From: CAYGZM01 sp964354365 | GTDB lineage: Bacteria; Planctomycetota; Phycisphaerae; Sedimentisphaerales; Anaerobacaceae | Reading direction: 5' to 3' | Length of the DNA: 13,621 nt | Assembly (NCBI GenBank): GCA_964354365.1 | Contig: CAYGZM010000102.1 | Coordinates: forward strand, 1-13,621 | Shown: piece by piece, positions 6,600 through 13,538 of the stretch | Numbering within the stretch: the first letter of the stretch is position 1 | Layout of the letters: the number at the start of each line of letters is the position of its first letter | The notes under the pieces: generated by a model | What the model was told of the DNA's origin: nothing | What the model saw: the letters and a program-made list of their open reading frames with translations, nothing else | The model's database searches: none | Made by a program: the position numbers and the translations under genes

Positions 6600-6627
6600 T
6601 AAGTAGGCCTAACCTGCAATTTTCCAG

Positions 6628-6648
6628 AAGCCTTTTTATAGAAAGTAA
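6628..6648 (+). repeat. Right flanking direct repeat of the 6460-6627 element
   Basis: This second copy of the DUF1080 gene end carries two extra T residues, which would shift the KPL-stop frame. It begins at the last bases of the right inverted-repeat arm and lies 19 nt outside the stop codon of the ABC permease gene. Confidence 0.8.
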
Positions 6649-6667
6649 GACACAGGACCACGGCCGC

Positions 6668-7459
6668 TCAATTCACCAGTCTTCTCCTGAGCCTTGCTAT
6701 TGCCAGGAAGCCTATGAGCAAAATGAAGACGACGGTGTAAAGCAAATCGAACAACAGGATCGGCTCGTAAGTATTTGTGCATACGGCTCGGACCAATCGC
6801 ACCGAGTGGGTCAGCGGGACAATCTCGGCCATTGGTCTGACAAAGCCCGGTAAATTTGAGATTGGAAAGACCACGCCCGAAAAAAAGAACATCGGGGAGA
6901 TAAAGCCGGTGAAGTAGAAATTGAAGTGGTTGATTGTTTTGACAAAAGAAGTGACCAGCAGCGACAACGCCGCGAACATAACCGCGGTGAGGAAGCCGAC
7001 CAGCGGCGCGAGCAGGCTGTAAGGCGTGACAATAATTCCAAATGCGGACAGCACGCATAAAACGGCGAAGGAGAAAAACAATCCCTTTGACCCTGCCCAT
7101 ATCATTTCGCCGACGATGAGATTGTTGACGGTCATAGGCGCGGCGAGCATCCCGTCATAGACTTTTTCAAACTCCAGACGTATGAAGGTGCCGAAAGTGC
7201 ATTCGAACGCCGAAGTGAACATTGCGGTTGTAACCAGCAGGCCTGTGCCAAGAAACTCAGTGTATTTGACCCCGCCCATCGGCTCAGTGATGTACTTGCC
7301 TAATCCAAGCCCGACGGCGGCCAGGAAAATCAGCGGCTCCAAAAACGGAGGCAAGCCGTTGCTCAGCAAATTCTTTGTATAGACCCGCATGTGTCGATAC
7401 CAGACGCTGTAGAGTCTTCGATGAAGCGGCGGATATATATGCGGGCTACTGTCTGTCAT
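6668..7459 (-). CDS. ABC-2 type exporter permease (NodJ-like)
   Basis: The 263-aa integral membrane protein has about six hydrophobic segments, among them PLIFLAAVGLGLG, LLVTTAMFTSAFECTFG, LFFSFAVLCVLSAFGII, LLAPLVGFLTAVMFAALSLL, FTGFISPMFFFSGVVFP and LLYTVVFILLIGFLAIA. The order and the motif MFFFSGVVFPISNLP with VPLTHSVRLVRA are those of ABC-2 permeases of the NodJ/drug-export class. The ATG at 7459 is preferred over TTG at 7462 and has GGGAG upstream; it overlaps the end of the ATPase gene by 14 nt, indicating translational coupling. Export of a lipid-linked glycan, polysaccharide precursor or drug is possible; the substrate is not visible. The C-terminus is basic (RLRRRLVN), as expected for a cytoplasmic end. 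Confidence 0.9.
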   Translation of the reverse strand: MTDSSPHIYPPLHRRLYSVWYRHMRVYTKNLLSNGLPPFLEPLIFLAAVGLGLGKYITEPMGGVKYTEFLGTGLLVTTAMFTSAFECTFGTFIRLEFEKVYDGMLAAPMTVNNLIVGEMIWAGSKGLFFSFAVLCVLSAFGIIVTPYSLLAPLVGFLTAVMFAALSLLVTSFVKTINHFNFYFTGFISPMFFFSGVVFPISNLPGFVRPMAEIVPLTHSVRLVRAVCTNTYEPILLFDLLYTVVFILLIGFLAIARLRRRLVN

Positions 7460-8381
7460 CAAGCTGTCTCCCGGTTGCTTTCAAAAACACATCCTCAAGA
7501 TTCGTCTGTCTTATGAGATAATCGCCGCCTTTGAGATGAGAATCTGCAAGGTTCTTCAGAGCGTCCATATCATCAGAGTAGTAACGTATAACGTTAGGGG
7601 CATTGTCCGTTCTGACACGGCCCAAGAGTGCATTATCAGGAATTTGCTTCATCGAATCGGCATCGAGGACCTCAAGAACATGCCTTTCTATGCTTTCAGC
7701 CAACAAATCCTTGGGCGCGCCCTCCATTATCTTTCTTCCCTTGTGCATGATAAGCAGGCGATCGCAAATCTGGAATGCCTCTTCCATATAGTGAGTTGTC
7801 AGCAGAACAGTCGTATCCTGTTTCTGTAATTGGCGGATTTTGTCCCAGATTAGATGCCGCACCTGCGGATCCAGGCCGGTAGTGGGTTCGTCGAGAATCA
7901 GCAGTCTCGGTGAATTCAGAAGAGCCCTCGCTATCACCAACCGTCTCTTCATACCGCCGGAAAGATCTTTGATCTTCGAATCGGCCTTTTCCGACAGCTC
8001 GAGGAAGCCGAGCAAGTATTCGATGCGCTTCCTGGCGATTTTAGCCGGTATATTGTAGAACTTCGAGTAGATCATCAGGTTCTGGATAACGTCAAGCTCG
8101 TCGTCGAGGTTGTTTTCCTGCTGCACAACGCCGGAGAGATATTTTATGGCAAGCTCATTTTCGGCAGGGTCGTATCCGAAGATGTCCATTAGGCTGCTGC
8201 AGTCCTTGTCCCTTGCACATTTGCCATAGATCATCTTCATTACTGTGGTCTTCCCGGCGCCATTCGGGCCGAGGAATCCAAAACAACTGCTGGCTTCCAC
8301 CGCAAAACTCAGGTCGCGCACCGCCTGAATACTGCCGAAGCTCTTGCTGATGTTTCTTACGGTAATTACTGCCTTTGCCAT
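7446..8381 (-). CDS. ABC transporter ATP-binding protein (NodI/drug-exporter class)
   Basis: The 311-aa nucleotide-binding subunit has all motifs in order: Walker A GPNGAGKTT (38-46), Q-loop VVQQENN (85-91), signature LSGGMKRR (140-147), Walker B LLILDE (160-165) with D-loop GLDP, and switch His197 in TTHYMEEA. The C-terminal ~90 residues form the extra domain usual in NodI and daunorubicin-type exporters, ending QTNLEDVFLKATGRQL. The ATG at 8381 has only a weak upstream ribosome site. Together with the overlapping permease it forms a two-gene exporter, the ATPase on the cytoplasmic face. Residues 53-75 contain a short cysteine-bearing stretch (KCARDKDCSS) where relatives usually have a glycine-rich turn. 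No substrate gene adjoins the pair. Confidence 0.93.
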   Translation of the reverse strand: MAKAVITVRNISKSFGSIQAVRDLSFAVEASSCFGFLGPNGAGKTTVMKMIYGKCARDKDCSSLMDIFGYDPAENELAIKYLSGVVQQENNLDDELDVIQNLMIYSKFYNIPAKIARKRIEYLLGFLELSEKADSKIKDLSGGMKRRLVIARALLNSPRLLILDEPTTGLDPQVRHLIWDKIRQLQKQDTTVLLTTHYMEEAFQICDRLLIMHKGRKIMEGAPKDLLAESIERHVLEVLDADSMKQIPDNALLGRVRTDNAPNVIRYYSDDMDALKNLADSHLKGGDYLIRQTNLEDVFLKATGRQLDDRQ

Positions 8382-8483
8382 ATCAACTCACACTTTCCAT
8401 CACGAGACTCGCCTGGTCCTGTGCGGGCAACCTGCGTTTCACCTGCTCAGCCGGAGGGAGATTCAGGAGACGTTCTAATACCA

Positions 8484-8614
8484 CAGCGCTACTTACGCTG
8501 CAAGTATTGGTTCTATGTGCCCAAGAATCGCGTTTATCGCCTTTAGGCTGCCGGCAGGCAGATGACCACAGCCCTGTGGCCCCCGCAGGCTTGTCGGTGC
8601 AAGCGGCCCGGGGG
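8484..8614. other. Hairpin-rich segment upstream of the ABC exporter genes
   Basis: The 493-nt space 8382-8874 holds no convincing gene. Within it stand four self-complementary units: CAGCG/CGCTG (8484-8500, 7-nt loop), the perfect palindrome CTGCCGGCAG (8548-8557), CCACAG/CTGTGG (8566-8579), and CCCCCG/CGGGGG (8580-8614) with an inner GCTTG/CAAGC stem. On the minus strand they would lie in a leader ahead of the exporter. No known riboswitch, SRP, RNase P or tmRNA core was recognised. Confidence 0.35.
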
Positions 8615-8819
8615 TCTGCTGGTAGCTGGTAAAGCGCAAAACACAAATTCGGATTCGCTAAAGTGTCCTCAAAGCCGATTTGATCGTTTATATTCGACAG
8701 AGCTATCGTAACTGCTTATGCAACAAGAGATTATGCTTGCTGGCAAAATCCAAGTAGCGTCGTAGCACTAAAATACTCGTGGGCGAGCAGCTCGGCGGCG
8801 CGCTCCACTGGCCCCTCGA

Positions 8820-8837
8820 CGGGACCCGAACGTCCCG
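8820..8837 (-). terminator. Hairpin after the FAD/CapK/Gfo operon
   Basis: CGGGAC/GTCCCG form a 6-bp stem with a 6-nt loop, 37 nt beyond the stop of the oxidoreductase gene on the minus strand. No T-run follows, so it is at best a Rho-assisted or partial terminator. The remainder of 8640-8819 shows no recognisable signal. Confidence 0.25.
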
Positions 8838-8874
8838 CGTTCACGCTGTCGCATGTGCCCGCAAAACACGCCCT

Positions 8875-10230
8875 TCAACACTCCTTTGAGATCCCCGGTT
8901 GCGGCGCCGGATAGATGCCATCGGGACCCTCATGGATTGGAGCGGGGGACTCAAAGGTCATCTTGTCAATATCTTTTACGAATTGGAGGTCGCAGTTCAA
9001 CGCCTGGTCCCAGGTAACATACTGGCCGGTGTGTGTAGCCATCCGCCCCATCAATGCGGCCACGTCCGCCTCGCCCGCCCGCCGGGCCTCGTTGTGCGGC
9101 TTGTTCTGCCGGATCGCGTCCAGAAGCACCTGCCACTCGGCGTGGTATGGATTGCAGTCGGGCTGCCCGTACTCCCAAACCAAATCTTCCGCGACCATTC
9201 TGTGGCCCTTGTAAATCTTCGGTTCCGGCTCGCCCAGTGTCGCCATTATCACCGCTGAGCCTTTCGAGCCGTGGGCGTAGTCGGCGTAGGTGTTCCAGCA
9301 GCCGTTCATGTGACGCGAAAAGGCGAACAGCTTCGCCCCATCCGCAAACGTGTATTCCACCGTGTAGTGATCGAACTGGTTGCCCGCCTCCCCGTAGCAG
9401 CGCCCGCCCATACCCTGGGCCGAGACCGGCCAGGCCCCCTTCACCCAGCAGGCGGCGTCGATGTTGTGGCAGTGCCAGTCGATAAAGAACCCGGACGATA
9501 CCCACGTGAAGCTGTTTGGGTTCTGGAGCTGGAATACCAGCTCATTGACGTCCTTAGGGCGCGGCGGGCAGTGCACCGGCCCGTGGACCCGGTATATCCG
9601 CAGCGTGTGCACGTCGCCTATGGCCCCGTCGTCAATCCGCCGGACCACCTCCTGCCTCGCCTTGGAGTGCCGCCACATAAAGCCGACGCCGACCTTCAAA
9701 TTCTTCTTCTCGGACAGCTCGGCTGCCTTGAGCAGACGACGCACCGCCGGTGAATCCGCCGCAAAAGACTTCTCCATAAAGACATTCACACCCTTGGCGA
9801 CGGCGTACTCGAAGTGCAGCGGACGAAACGCCGCGTGTGTCGTCAGCAGCACGACGTCGCCCGGCCCTATGCAGTCGATCGCCTTCTTGTAGCCGTCGAA
9901 GCCGACAAATTGGCGTTCGGGCGGCACATCGACCTTGTCCGCAAAACCCTTCTTCAGATTATCCAGGCTGCCCTGGACACGGTGCTCGAACAAGTCGGCG
10001 AGAGCATAGAGCTTCACCGGACCGCCCGTGGTCGAAAAGGCATCGGCGACCGCGCCTGTGCCCCGGCCTCCGCAGCCCACCAGCGCCAGCCTGATCGTCG
10101 AACTCCCGGCAGCGTAACATTGAGCGGCCACGCCCGCCAAAGCCGAACCGGCAACCAGGCATCCGCCCTGTCTGAGGAAATCCCGGCGCGACCTCGACCT
10201 GACCTTCGAGTTAGATTTTTGTGTGCTCAT
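8875..10230 (-). CDS. Tat-exported Gfo/Idh/MocA family oxidoreductase
   Basis: The 451-aa protein begins with a twin-arginine signal: SRRDFLRQ (14-21), then a hydrophobic stretch and a probable cut after CYA (40). A Rossmann domain follows with GCGGRGTG (52-59) for NAD(P), LADLF near 77, and E153-K154-S155, where most relatives have EKP. The C-terminal Gfo/Idh/MocA domain contains GFFIDWHCHNIDAACW, giving the Asp, His and Asp typical of the catalytic face. It is expected to oxidise or reduce a sugar or sugar acid hydroxyl, folded with its cofactor before export. AAGGAG lies 8 nt before the ATG. The start overlaps the end of the upstream ligase gene by 20 nt, so translation is coupled. Similar Tat-tagged proteins are abundant in Planctomycetota; the substrate is unknown. 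Confidence 0.92.
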   Translation of the reverse strand: MSTQKSNSKVRSRSRRDFLRQGGCLVAGSALAGVAAQCYAAGSSTIRLALVGCGGRGTGAVADAFSTTGGPVKLYALADLFEHRVQGSLDNLKKGFADKVDVPPERQFVGFDGYKKAIDCIGPGDVVLLTTHAAFRPLHFEYAVAKGVNVFMEKSFAADSPAVRRLLKAAELSEKKNLKVGVGFMWRHSKARQEVVRRIDDGAIGDVHTLRIYRVHGPVHCPPRPKDVNELVFQLQNPNSFTWVSSGFFIDWHCHNIDAACWVKGAWPVSAQGMGGRCYGEAGNQFDHYTVEYTFADGAKLFAFSRHMNGCWNTYADYAHGSKGSAVIMATLGEPEPKIYKGHRMVAEDLVWEYGQPDCNPYHAEWQVLLDAIRQNKPHNEARRAGEADVAALMGRMATHTGQYVTWDQALNCDLQFVKDIDKMTFESPAPIHEGPDGIYPAPQPGISKEC

Positions 10231-11563
10231 CGCTGACTCCTTTTTTTACTGTGCTGTCGTCGAATCCCAGTTTATTCACGACAAATTTCGACTTTCCCGG
10301 CGAACGAAACGGAATCTCTTCTACGCGGTGAATATGAATCTTCATCGATTCGCCGAGCTTCTTCTTCAATTCAGTACACAAGTGGATTTCAGTCTCCTCG
10401 CCGTAACCTTCCGCAGGCACAAGATACACATCGAGGTTCTGCCTCTGTTCCTGCACAAGCTGAGCACTTCGCACCCCTTTGGCAAAGTAAAACACCCTCT
10501 GAAGACCTGATACCCATTTTCCATCCGCCCGTAAAATACGGTCGTCAATTCTGCCGGTAATCCTCTCCACCAAAGGCAGCGTCCTTCCGCACGAGCACCT
10601 TCTGTCCGACTGCACCGCATAGTCTCTCGTATCGTAGCGAAGCAGTGGAACAGCCTTGTTGTGAAGACCCGTTGCCACAATGCGCCCTTCCTCGCCCGGC
10701 AGCGCCGCCTGGCCGTCGTCCCGAATGATTTCAACAACGCCGTATTCCGAAGCGATGTGATATCCCCCCTCGGGGCACTGGTGGATTAGAGCGTTATGCT
10801 CTTTCAGCCCGTAGTTGTCACATACCCGCACCCCCGACCACGACTCGATAAACTCCCGTTGATAGCCCAGCAGCGTCTCGGCACACGAGACCACGTACTT
10901 CGGTTTTACGTCGTCAATCCCCGCATTATGCAACAAATAACAAAGCCAATTAATCGCATGCGGATGGCCCCGCCACAGCTTTACGCGATATTTCCGCAGC
11001 AGCTCCGCATATCTCTGGACATTTGCCGCGTCAATGTTGTCCGAAGAAACCTCAAGCCCTCTGCACGCGCGGTTCCATAGGTAGCCGCTCGGAACATCCA
11101 GTATTCTGCTGCGAATATCAAGGAATGGTTCGCCCAGCCGGTACCCTGACCACGAAAAATGTCTCCACTGGCAGACAAGCTCGAGCACGTTGGAATTCGC
11201 ATCCCAATAGAGGCTCAGCGGAGTGCCTGTTGTCCCGCTTGTATGAACCTCGCTTGGCCTGAATGTCTTAAAATTGTCCGCCTTGAATTCCTCGTATCGC
11301 TCAAGCAAAATTCGCTTGTTTACGACCGGTACAAGCGACAAATCCTCCACGCCCTTGAAATCAGACGGATGCAGCCCGAGCTCGCCAAAGAGCTTCCGGT
11401 AGTAAGCCACGTTCTCAAAGCAATGTTTGAGCAATCGCGATAGCAGCTCCCATTGCAGTGCGCGCATCTCATCGTCCGAATAGTACTGGCTTCTCCAGAG
11501 AAGCCGTCGCCAATGAAGAATGCGCCATGGATAAAAATAGTCTGCAATTCTGAACTTAACCAC
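10211..11563 (-). CDS. PaaK/CapK-like adenylate-forming ligase
   Basis: The 450-aa protein belongs to the phenylacetate-CoA ligase (PaaK) / CapK superfamily. The N-terminal helical lead-in (ELLSRLLKHCFENVAYYRKLF) precedes the ATP-binding P-loop TSGTTGTP (108-115). VVSCAETL, DNYGLKEHN and LLRYDTRDYA are the later adenylation motifs, and ERITGRIDDRIL marks the hinge to the small C-terminal domain. Four potential metal ligands occur as CPEGGYH and CSCGR, common in this family. The reaction is expected to activate a carboxylate as acyl-AMP, with or without CoA. CapK-type members sit in capsule and surface-polysaccharide loci with unknown substrates. It starts at a GTG (11563), 11 nt after the FAD gene stop, and overlaps the oxidoreductase start by 20 nt, placing it mid-operon. 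Confidence 0.88.
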   Translation of the reverse strand: MVKFRIADYFYPWRILHWRRLLWRSQYYSDDEMRALQWELLSRLLKHCFENVAYYRKLFGELGLHPSDFKGVEDLSLVPVVNKRILLERYEEFKADNFKTFRPSEVHTSGTTGTPLSLYWDANSNVLELVCQWRHFSWSGYRLGEPFLDIRSRILDVPSGYLWNRACRGLEVSSDNIDAANVQRYAELLRKYRVKLWRGHPHAINWLCYLLHNAGIDDVKPKYVVSCAETLLGYQREFIESWSGVRVCDNYGLKEHNALIHQCPEGGYHIASEYGVVEIIRDDGQAALPGEEGRIVATGLHNKAVPLLRYDTRDYAVQSDRRCSCGRTLPLVERITGRIDDRILRADGKWVSGLQRVFYFAKGVRSAQLVQEQRQNLDVYLVPAEGYGEETEIHLCTELKKKLGESMKIHIHRVEEIPFRSPGKSKFVVNKLGFDDSTVKKGVSDEHTKI

Positions 11564-11574
11564 TGCTGCTCGGA

Positions 11575-13020
11575 CTACAAAGATAGTATTTGTTTCGTCT
11601 CATCTCTCTTCGTGCCCATCCCTTTCGCCGCTGGCATCTTCAACTCCACAATCGGAGGTCCCGCGTCCCTGTACTTGCGACAGTATTGCCCGACGATCTC
11701 CCTGCCGAATCTCATCATATCGTGAATCCAGGAATAGACAAACCTCCCGTTCCTGCCCGACAATCTGAGATTTGCAAAACTCTCCAAGTATGCCCTTATT
11801 TCCCTGACCGCCGGCTCGGCGCCAACCTCCAGAATAGGATAGGCGTAATGCAGCCTCCTGACCGACGCATCCATAATCTCCTTCTCTGTTATCCAGCCGA
11901 TACCAACGAGCCTTGAACGGACCATCTCGATGAGCTCATCGTCTCTGAGCGTCCAGAGCTCATCGTCTTTCTGGCACGGAATCTCCGCAATCAGCGACGT
12001 TTGTTCCGCCGGAGACATGTGTTCGCACCTGTTCTTCGGTTCATACAGCCTTGTGAACGGAAAACTCCGGTCGGGAAAATAGACCGTCGCGGCCCGCGTG
12101 ACTAGGTGCCTGTTGATAAAAAGCGATACCAATATCAGGCTGCGGTAACGCAGAGTCTCTGCCAGATGCAAAATGTTTGAAGGCGCCGCCGGTCTCATTG
12201 CTCTTAAAAAATATCCGAGCGGCAAAGTGCTGACAACCTCGTCCGCGTCCACCCATTCCCGGCCGTTGACTTCTATGGCCTCGATTCTTCGATTGTTATG
12301 AACGACCCCGGTGACTTCTGAATCCGTCCGGATATTGCTCCGCCCGCAACTCTCTGCCAGTTTCTCTGATATCGCACTAATCCCGAGCTTGGGATAGTAG
12401 AACGTCCCTTCCAAATGCCTCGATTTGGATTTCTCAGGCAATATTGAATCTATGAGGAAAGCCCGAACGTTCAGCCCCCGTAACCGCTCACCCGCGATTG
12501 CCGCCGACAGCTTGTCGCAGGATTGCCCCCACAGCTTTTCAGAATAGTTCAGCAGAAACTGCTCCGCTATCGTCTTGCCGTAAGTCCTTACTGCGAAACT
12601 CTCAAAACTGCTTCCCTGCTCCGCCCGCCTCAGTCTTGAACGCAATATCTCAAGCCCGACCTTAACGAAAGTGCATAAGCCCAGATTTCGCGCCAAATCC
12701 AGCGGCGCCAGCGGAAAACTCACGAGTCTTCCCTTGTAGTATATCTTGCTGGGAACATTGACTGTCTTGAGGTCCGCACCCAGCAGCTCCTTGACCTCTC
12801 TTGTAATCCCCTCATCTCTGTCATGAAAACGATGTGCCCCTGAATCAAACAGGAAATCACCATGCTTCAATGTTGTGCAGTTGCCTCCCACCCGATCTCT
12901 CGCCTCGTAAAGCATAAAGGGCAGGCCCCTCTTTGAGGCGTAGTATCCCACCGCAAGGCCCCCCAGGCCTCCGCCCAAAATCGTAATGTGTGGGCGTCTA
13001 CCGTTTTGACTAATATCCAT
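11575..13020 (-). CDS. FAD-dependent amine-oxidase / protoporphyrinogen-oxidase-like protein
   Basis: The 481-aa flavoprotein has an N-terminal dinucleotide-binding motif ITILGGGLGGLAVGYY (12-27), acidic Glu39 for the ribose, and RVGGN (43-47), the classical beta-alpha-beta plus GG arrangement of the NAD(P)-binding-8/amine oxidase group. FDSGAHRFHD, ADEVVSTLPLGYFLRAM and YSWIHDMMRFGREI also fit the family, which includes protoporphyrinogen oxidases, phytoene desaturases and UDP-galactopyranose-mutase-like proteins. The ATG at 13020 is chosen over a GTG at 13068: it places the FAD motif at the usual distance from the N-terminus, and the predicted transcription start (~13065) would exclude the GTG. 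It is first in an operon with the CapK-like ligase and the oxidoreductase. The substrate is not evident; a sugar or lipid of a surface glycan is an inference from the neighbours. Confidence 0.9.
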   Translation of the reverse strand: MDISQNGRRPHITILGGGLGGLAVGYYASKRGLPFMLYEARDRVGGNCTTLKHGDFLFDSGAHRFHDRDEGITREVKELLGADLKTVNVPSKIYYKGRLVSFPLAPLDLARNLGLCTFVKVGLEILRSRLRRAEQGSSFESFAVRTYGKTIAEQFLLNYSEKLWGQSCDKLSAAIAGERLRGLNVRAFLIDSILPEKSKSRHLEGTFYYPKLGISAISEKLAESCGRSNIRTDSEVTGVVHNNRRIEAIEVNGREWVDADEVVSTLPLGYFLRAMRPAAPSNILHLAETLRYRSLILVSLFINRHLVTRAATVYFPDRSFPFTRLYEPKNRCEHMSPAEQTSLIAEIPCQKDDELWTLRDDELIEMVRSRLVGIGWITEKEIMDASVRRLHYAYPILEVGAEPAVREIRAYLESFANLRLSGRNGRFVYSWIHDMMRFGREIVGQYCRKYRDAGPPIVELKMPAAKGMGTKRDETKQILSL

Positions 13021-13034
13021 ATTTTCACCACAAG

Positions 13035-13042
13035 CCCCCCCC
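13035..13042 (-). repeat. G8 homopolymer in the leader of the FAD gene
   Basis: Eight consecutive C on the plus strand (G on the transcript) lie 14 nt ahead of the ATG at 13020, between promoter and start. Such tracts can change length by slippage and can also be sequencing errors. Confidence 0.6.
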
Positions 13043-13070
13043 AAACATCCAATCACATTTAACCTCACGG

Positions 13071-13099
13071 AATATACAGACCGCCCAGCCGGATGTCTA
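13071..13099 (-). promoter_or_regulatory. Promoter of the FAD/CapK/Gfo operon
   Basis: On the minus strand TAGACA (13094-13099) and TATATT (13071-13076) are separated by 17 nt, each 5 of 6 to the sigma-70 consensus. Transcription would start near 13065, giving a leader of about 45 nt to the ATG at 13020. Confidence 0.5.
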
Positions 13100-13121
13100 A
13101 CGAAAAACTATTCTCCTCAAA

Positions 13122-13191
13122 CTGACCGATTCATTGCCAAGAGTCAACATGAACCGTTATATGATGAATAGTTATGAAACACAAAACCATA
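13122..13191 (+). repeat. 70-bp direct repeat, copy 1
   Basis: It aligns without gaps to 13401-13470, with 60 of 70 positions identical. The last 21 positions, from the AGTTATGAAACACAAAACCA block on, are nearly invariant. Most differences are transitions. Confidence 0.8.
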
Positions 13192-13240
13192 TCTGCCACA
13201 GTGTAATCTTATTGAGTGTAATATCATCCCACGCTCGTTT

Positions 13241-13267
13241 GTCATTCTGAGCGCCAGCGAAGAATCC
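13241..13267 (+). repeat. REP-like short repeat
   Basis: The sequence GTCATTCTGAGCGCCAGCGA and the following AGAATCC match a short intergenic repeat pattern I recognise from many unrelated bacterial genomes. It is non-coding and follows copy 1 of the 70-bp repeat. Confidence 0.6.
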
Positions 13268-13400
13268 GGGCTCCGGGTTGAAAGTCTTCCTGCCAACCAA
13301 AGTGCCATCTCATCCTGCGCAAAGCGGATACGAGAATTGACAACCTAACTCTCAATACTTATACTAAGGCCCGTTTGTACAAAGCAGTAAGTAGCTCGGA

Positions 13401-13470
13401 CTGACCGCTTCATTGTCAAGAACCAACATAAACAGTCGTATGATAAACAGTTATGAAACACAAAACCATA
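13401..13470 (+). repeat. 70-bp direct repeat, copy 2
   Basis: This partner of 13122-13191 lies 279 nt downstream. It too is followed within a few dozen bases by a REP-like sequence, so the repeated module may be larger and diverged. Confidence 0.8.
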
Positions 13471-13479
13471 ATTAGAATA

Positions 13480-13504
13480 GTCATCCCGACAGCGTCGGGA
13501 TTCC
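13480..13504 (+). repeat. REP-like palindromic repeat
   Basis: ATCCCGAC (13483-13490) and GTCGGGAT (13494-13501) form an 8-bp stem with loop AGC inside a GTCATCCCGAC...GGGATTCC context, another widely dispersed type of bacterial short repeat. Confidence 0.65.
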
Positions 13505-13538
13505 ACAATTTTGCATTTTTCACTTTGATTTTTACATT

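Larger units (their letters stand above)
6460..6627. mobile_element. Candidate non-autonomous element or structured RNA with 26-nt inverted repeats
   Basis: Arms at 6464-6489 and 6604-6629 are inverted copies of each other, matching at 24 of 26 positions (core AAAATTGCAGGTTAG). They enclose two perfect AT-rich hairpins at 6491-6530 and 6565-6599. The unit of about 168 bp is flanked by 19/21-nt direct repeats that copy the end of the DUF1080 gene. It contains no ORF of useful size and is visibly richer in A and T than the flanking genes. It looks like a MITE-type insertion. Alternatives are a structured untranslated RNA or a double-ended terminator between convergent operons. The exact borders are uncertain by a few bases, because the inverted repeat runs 2 nt into the right direct repeat. 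Confidence 0.55.

Noticed and set aside
6479..6613. GTTAGAC and GCCTAAC in the element, resembling integron attC core sites
   Set aside because: The order is the reverse of an attC site (GTTRRRY precedes RYYYAAC), and there is no integrase or cassette array. They are simply part of the inverted arms.
6460..6627. Retron-like ncRNA (complementary ends with internal hairpins)
   Set aside because: No reverse transcriptase gene is in the window and no convincing branching-guanosine context was seen.
8375..8632. Plus-strand 85-codon frame in the same space
   Set aside because: It overlaps the ATPase start and the hairpin cluster, and its composition looks random.
8383..8646. Minus-strand 87-codon frame ending 1 nt before the exporter ATPase start
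   Set aside because: It begins at a TTG without a ribosome site, runs through GC-rich palindromes and has no recognisable fold. The spacing alone is not enough to call a gene.
8737..8877. Open frame continuing about 46 codons after the TGA of the oxidoreductase gene (possible readthrough or selenocysteine)
   Set aside because: Such a stretch is not rare in GC-rich DNA, the domain is complete before the TGA, and no SECIS-like hairpin is evident at the required place.
13021..13068. Extended GTG start for the FAD gene
   Set aside because: It lies at or before the predicted transcription start and pushes the FAD motif unusually far from the N-terminus.
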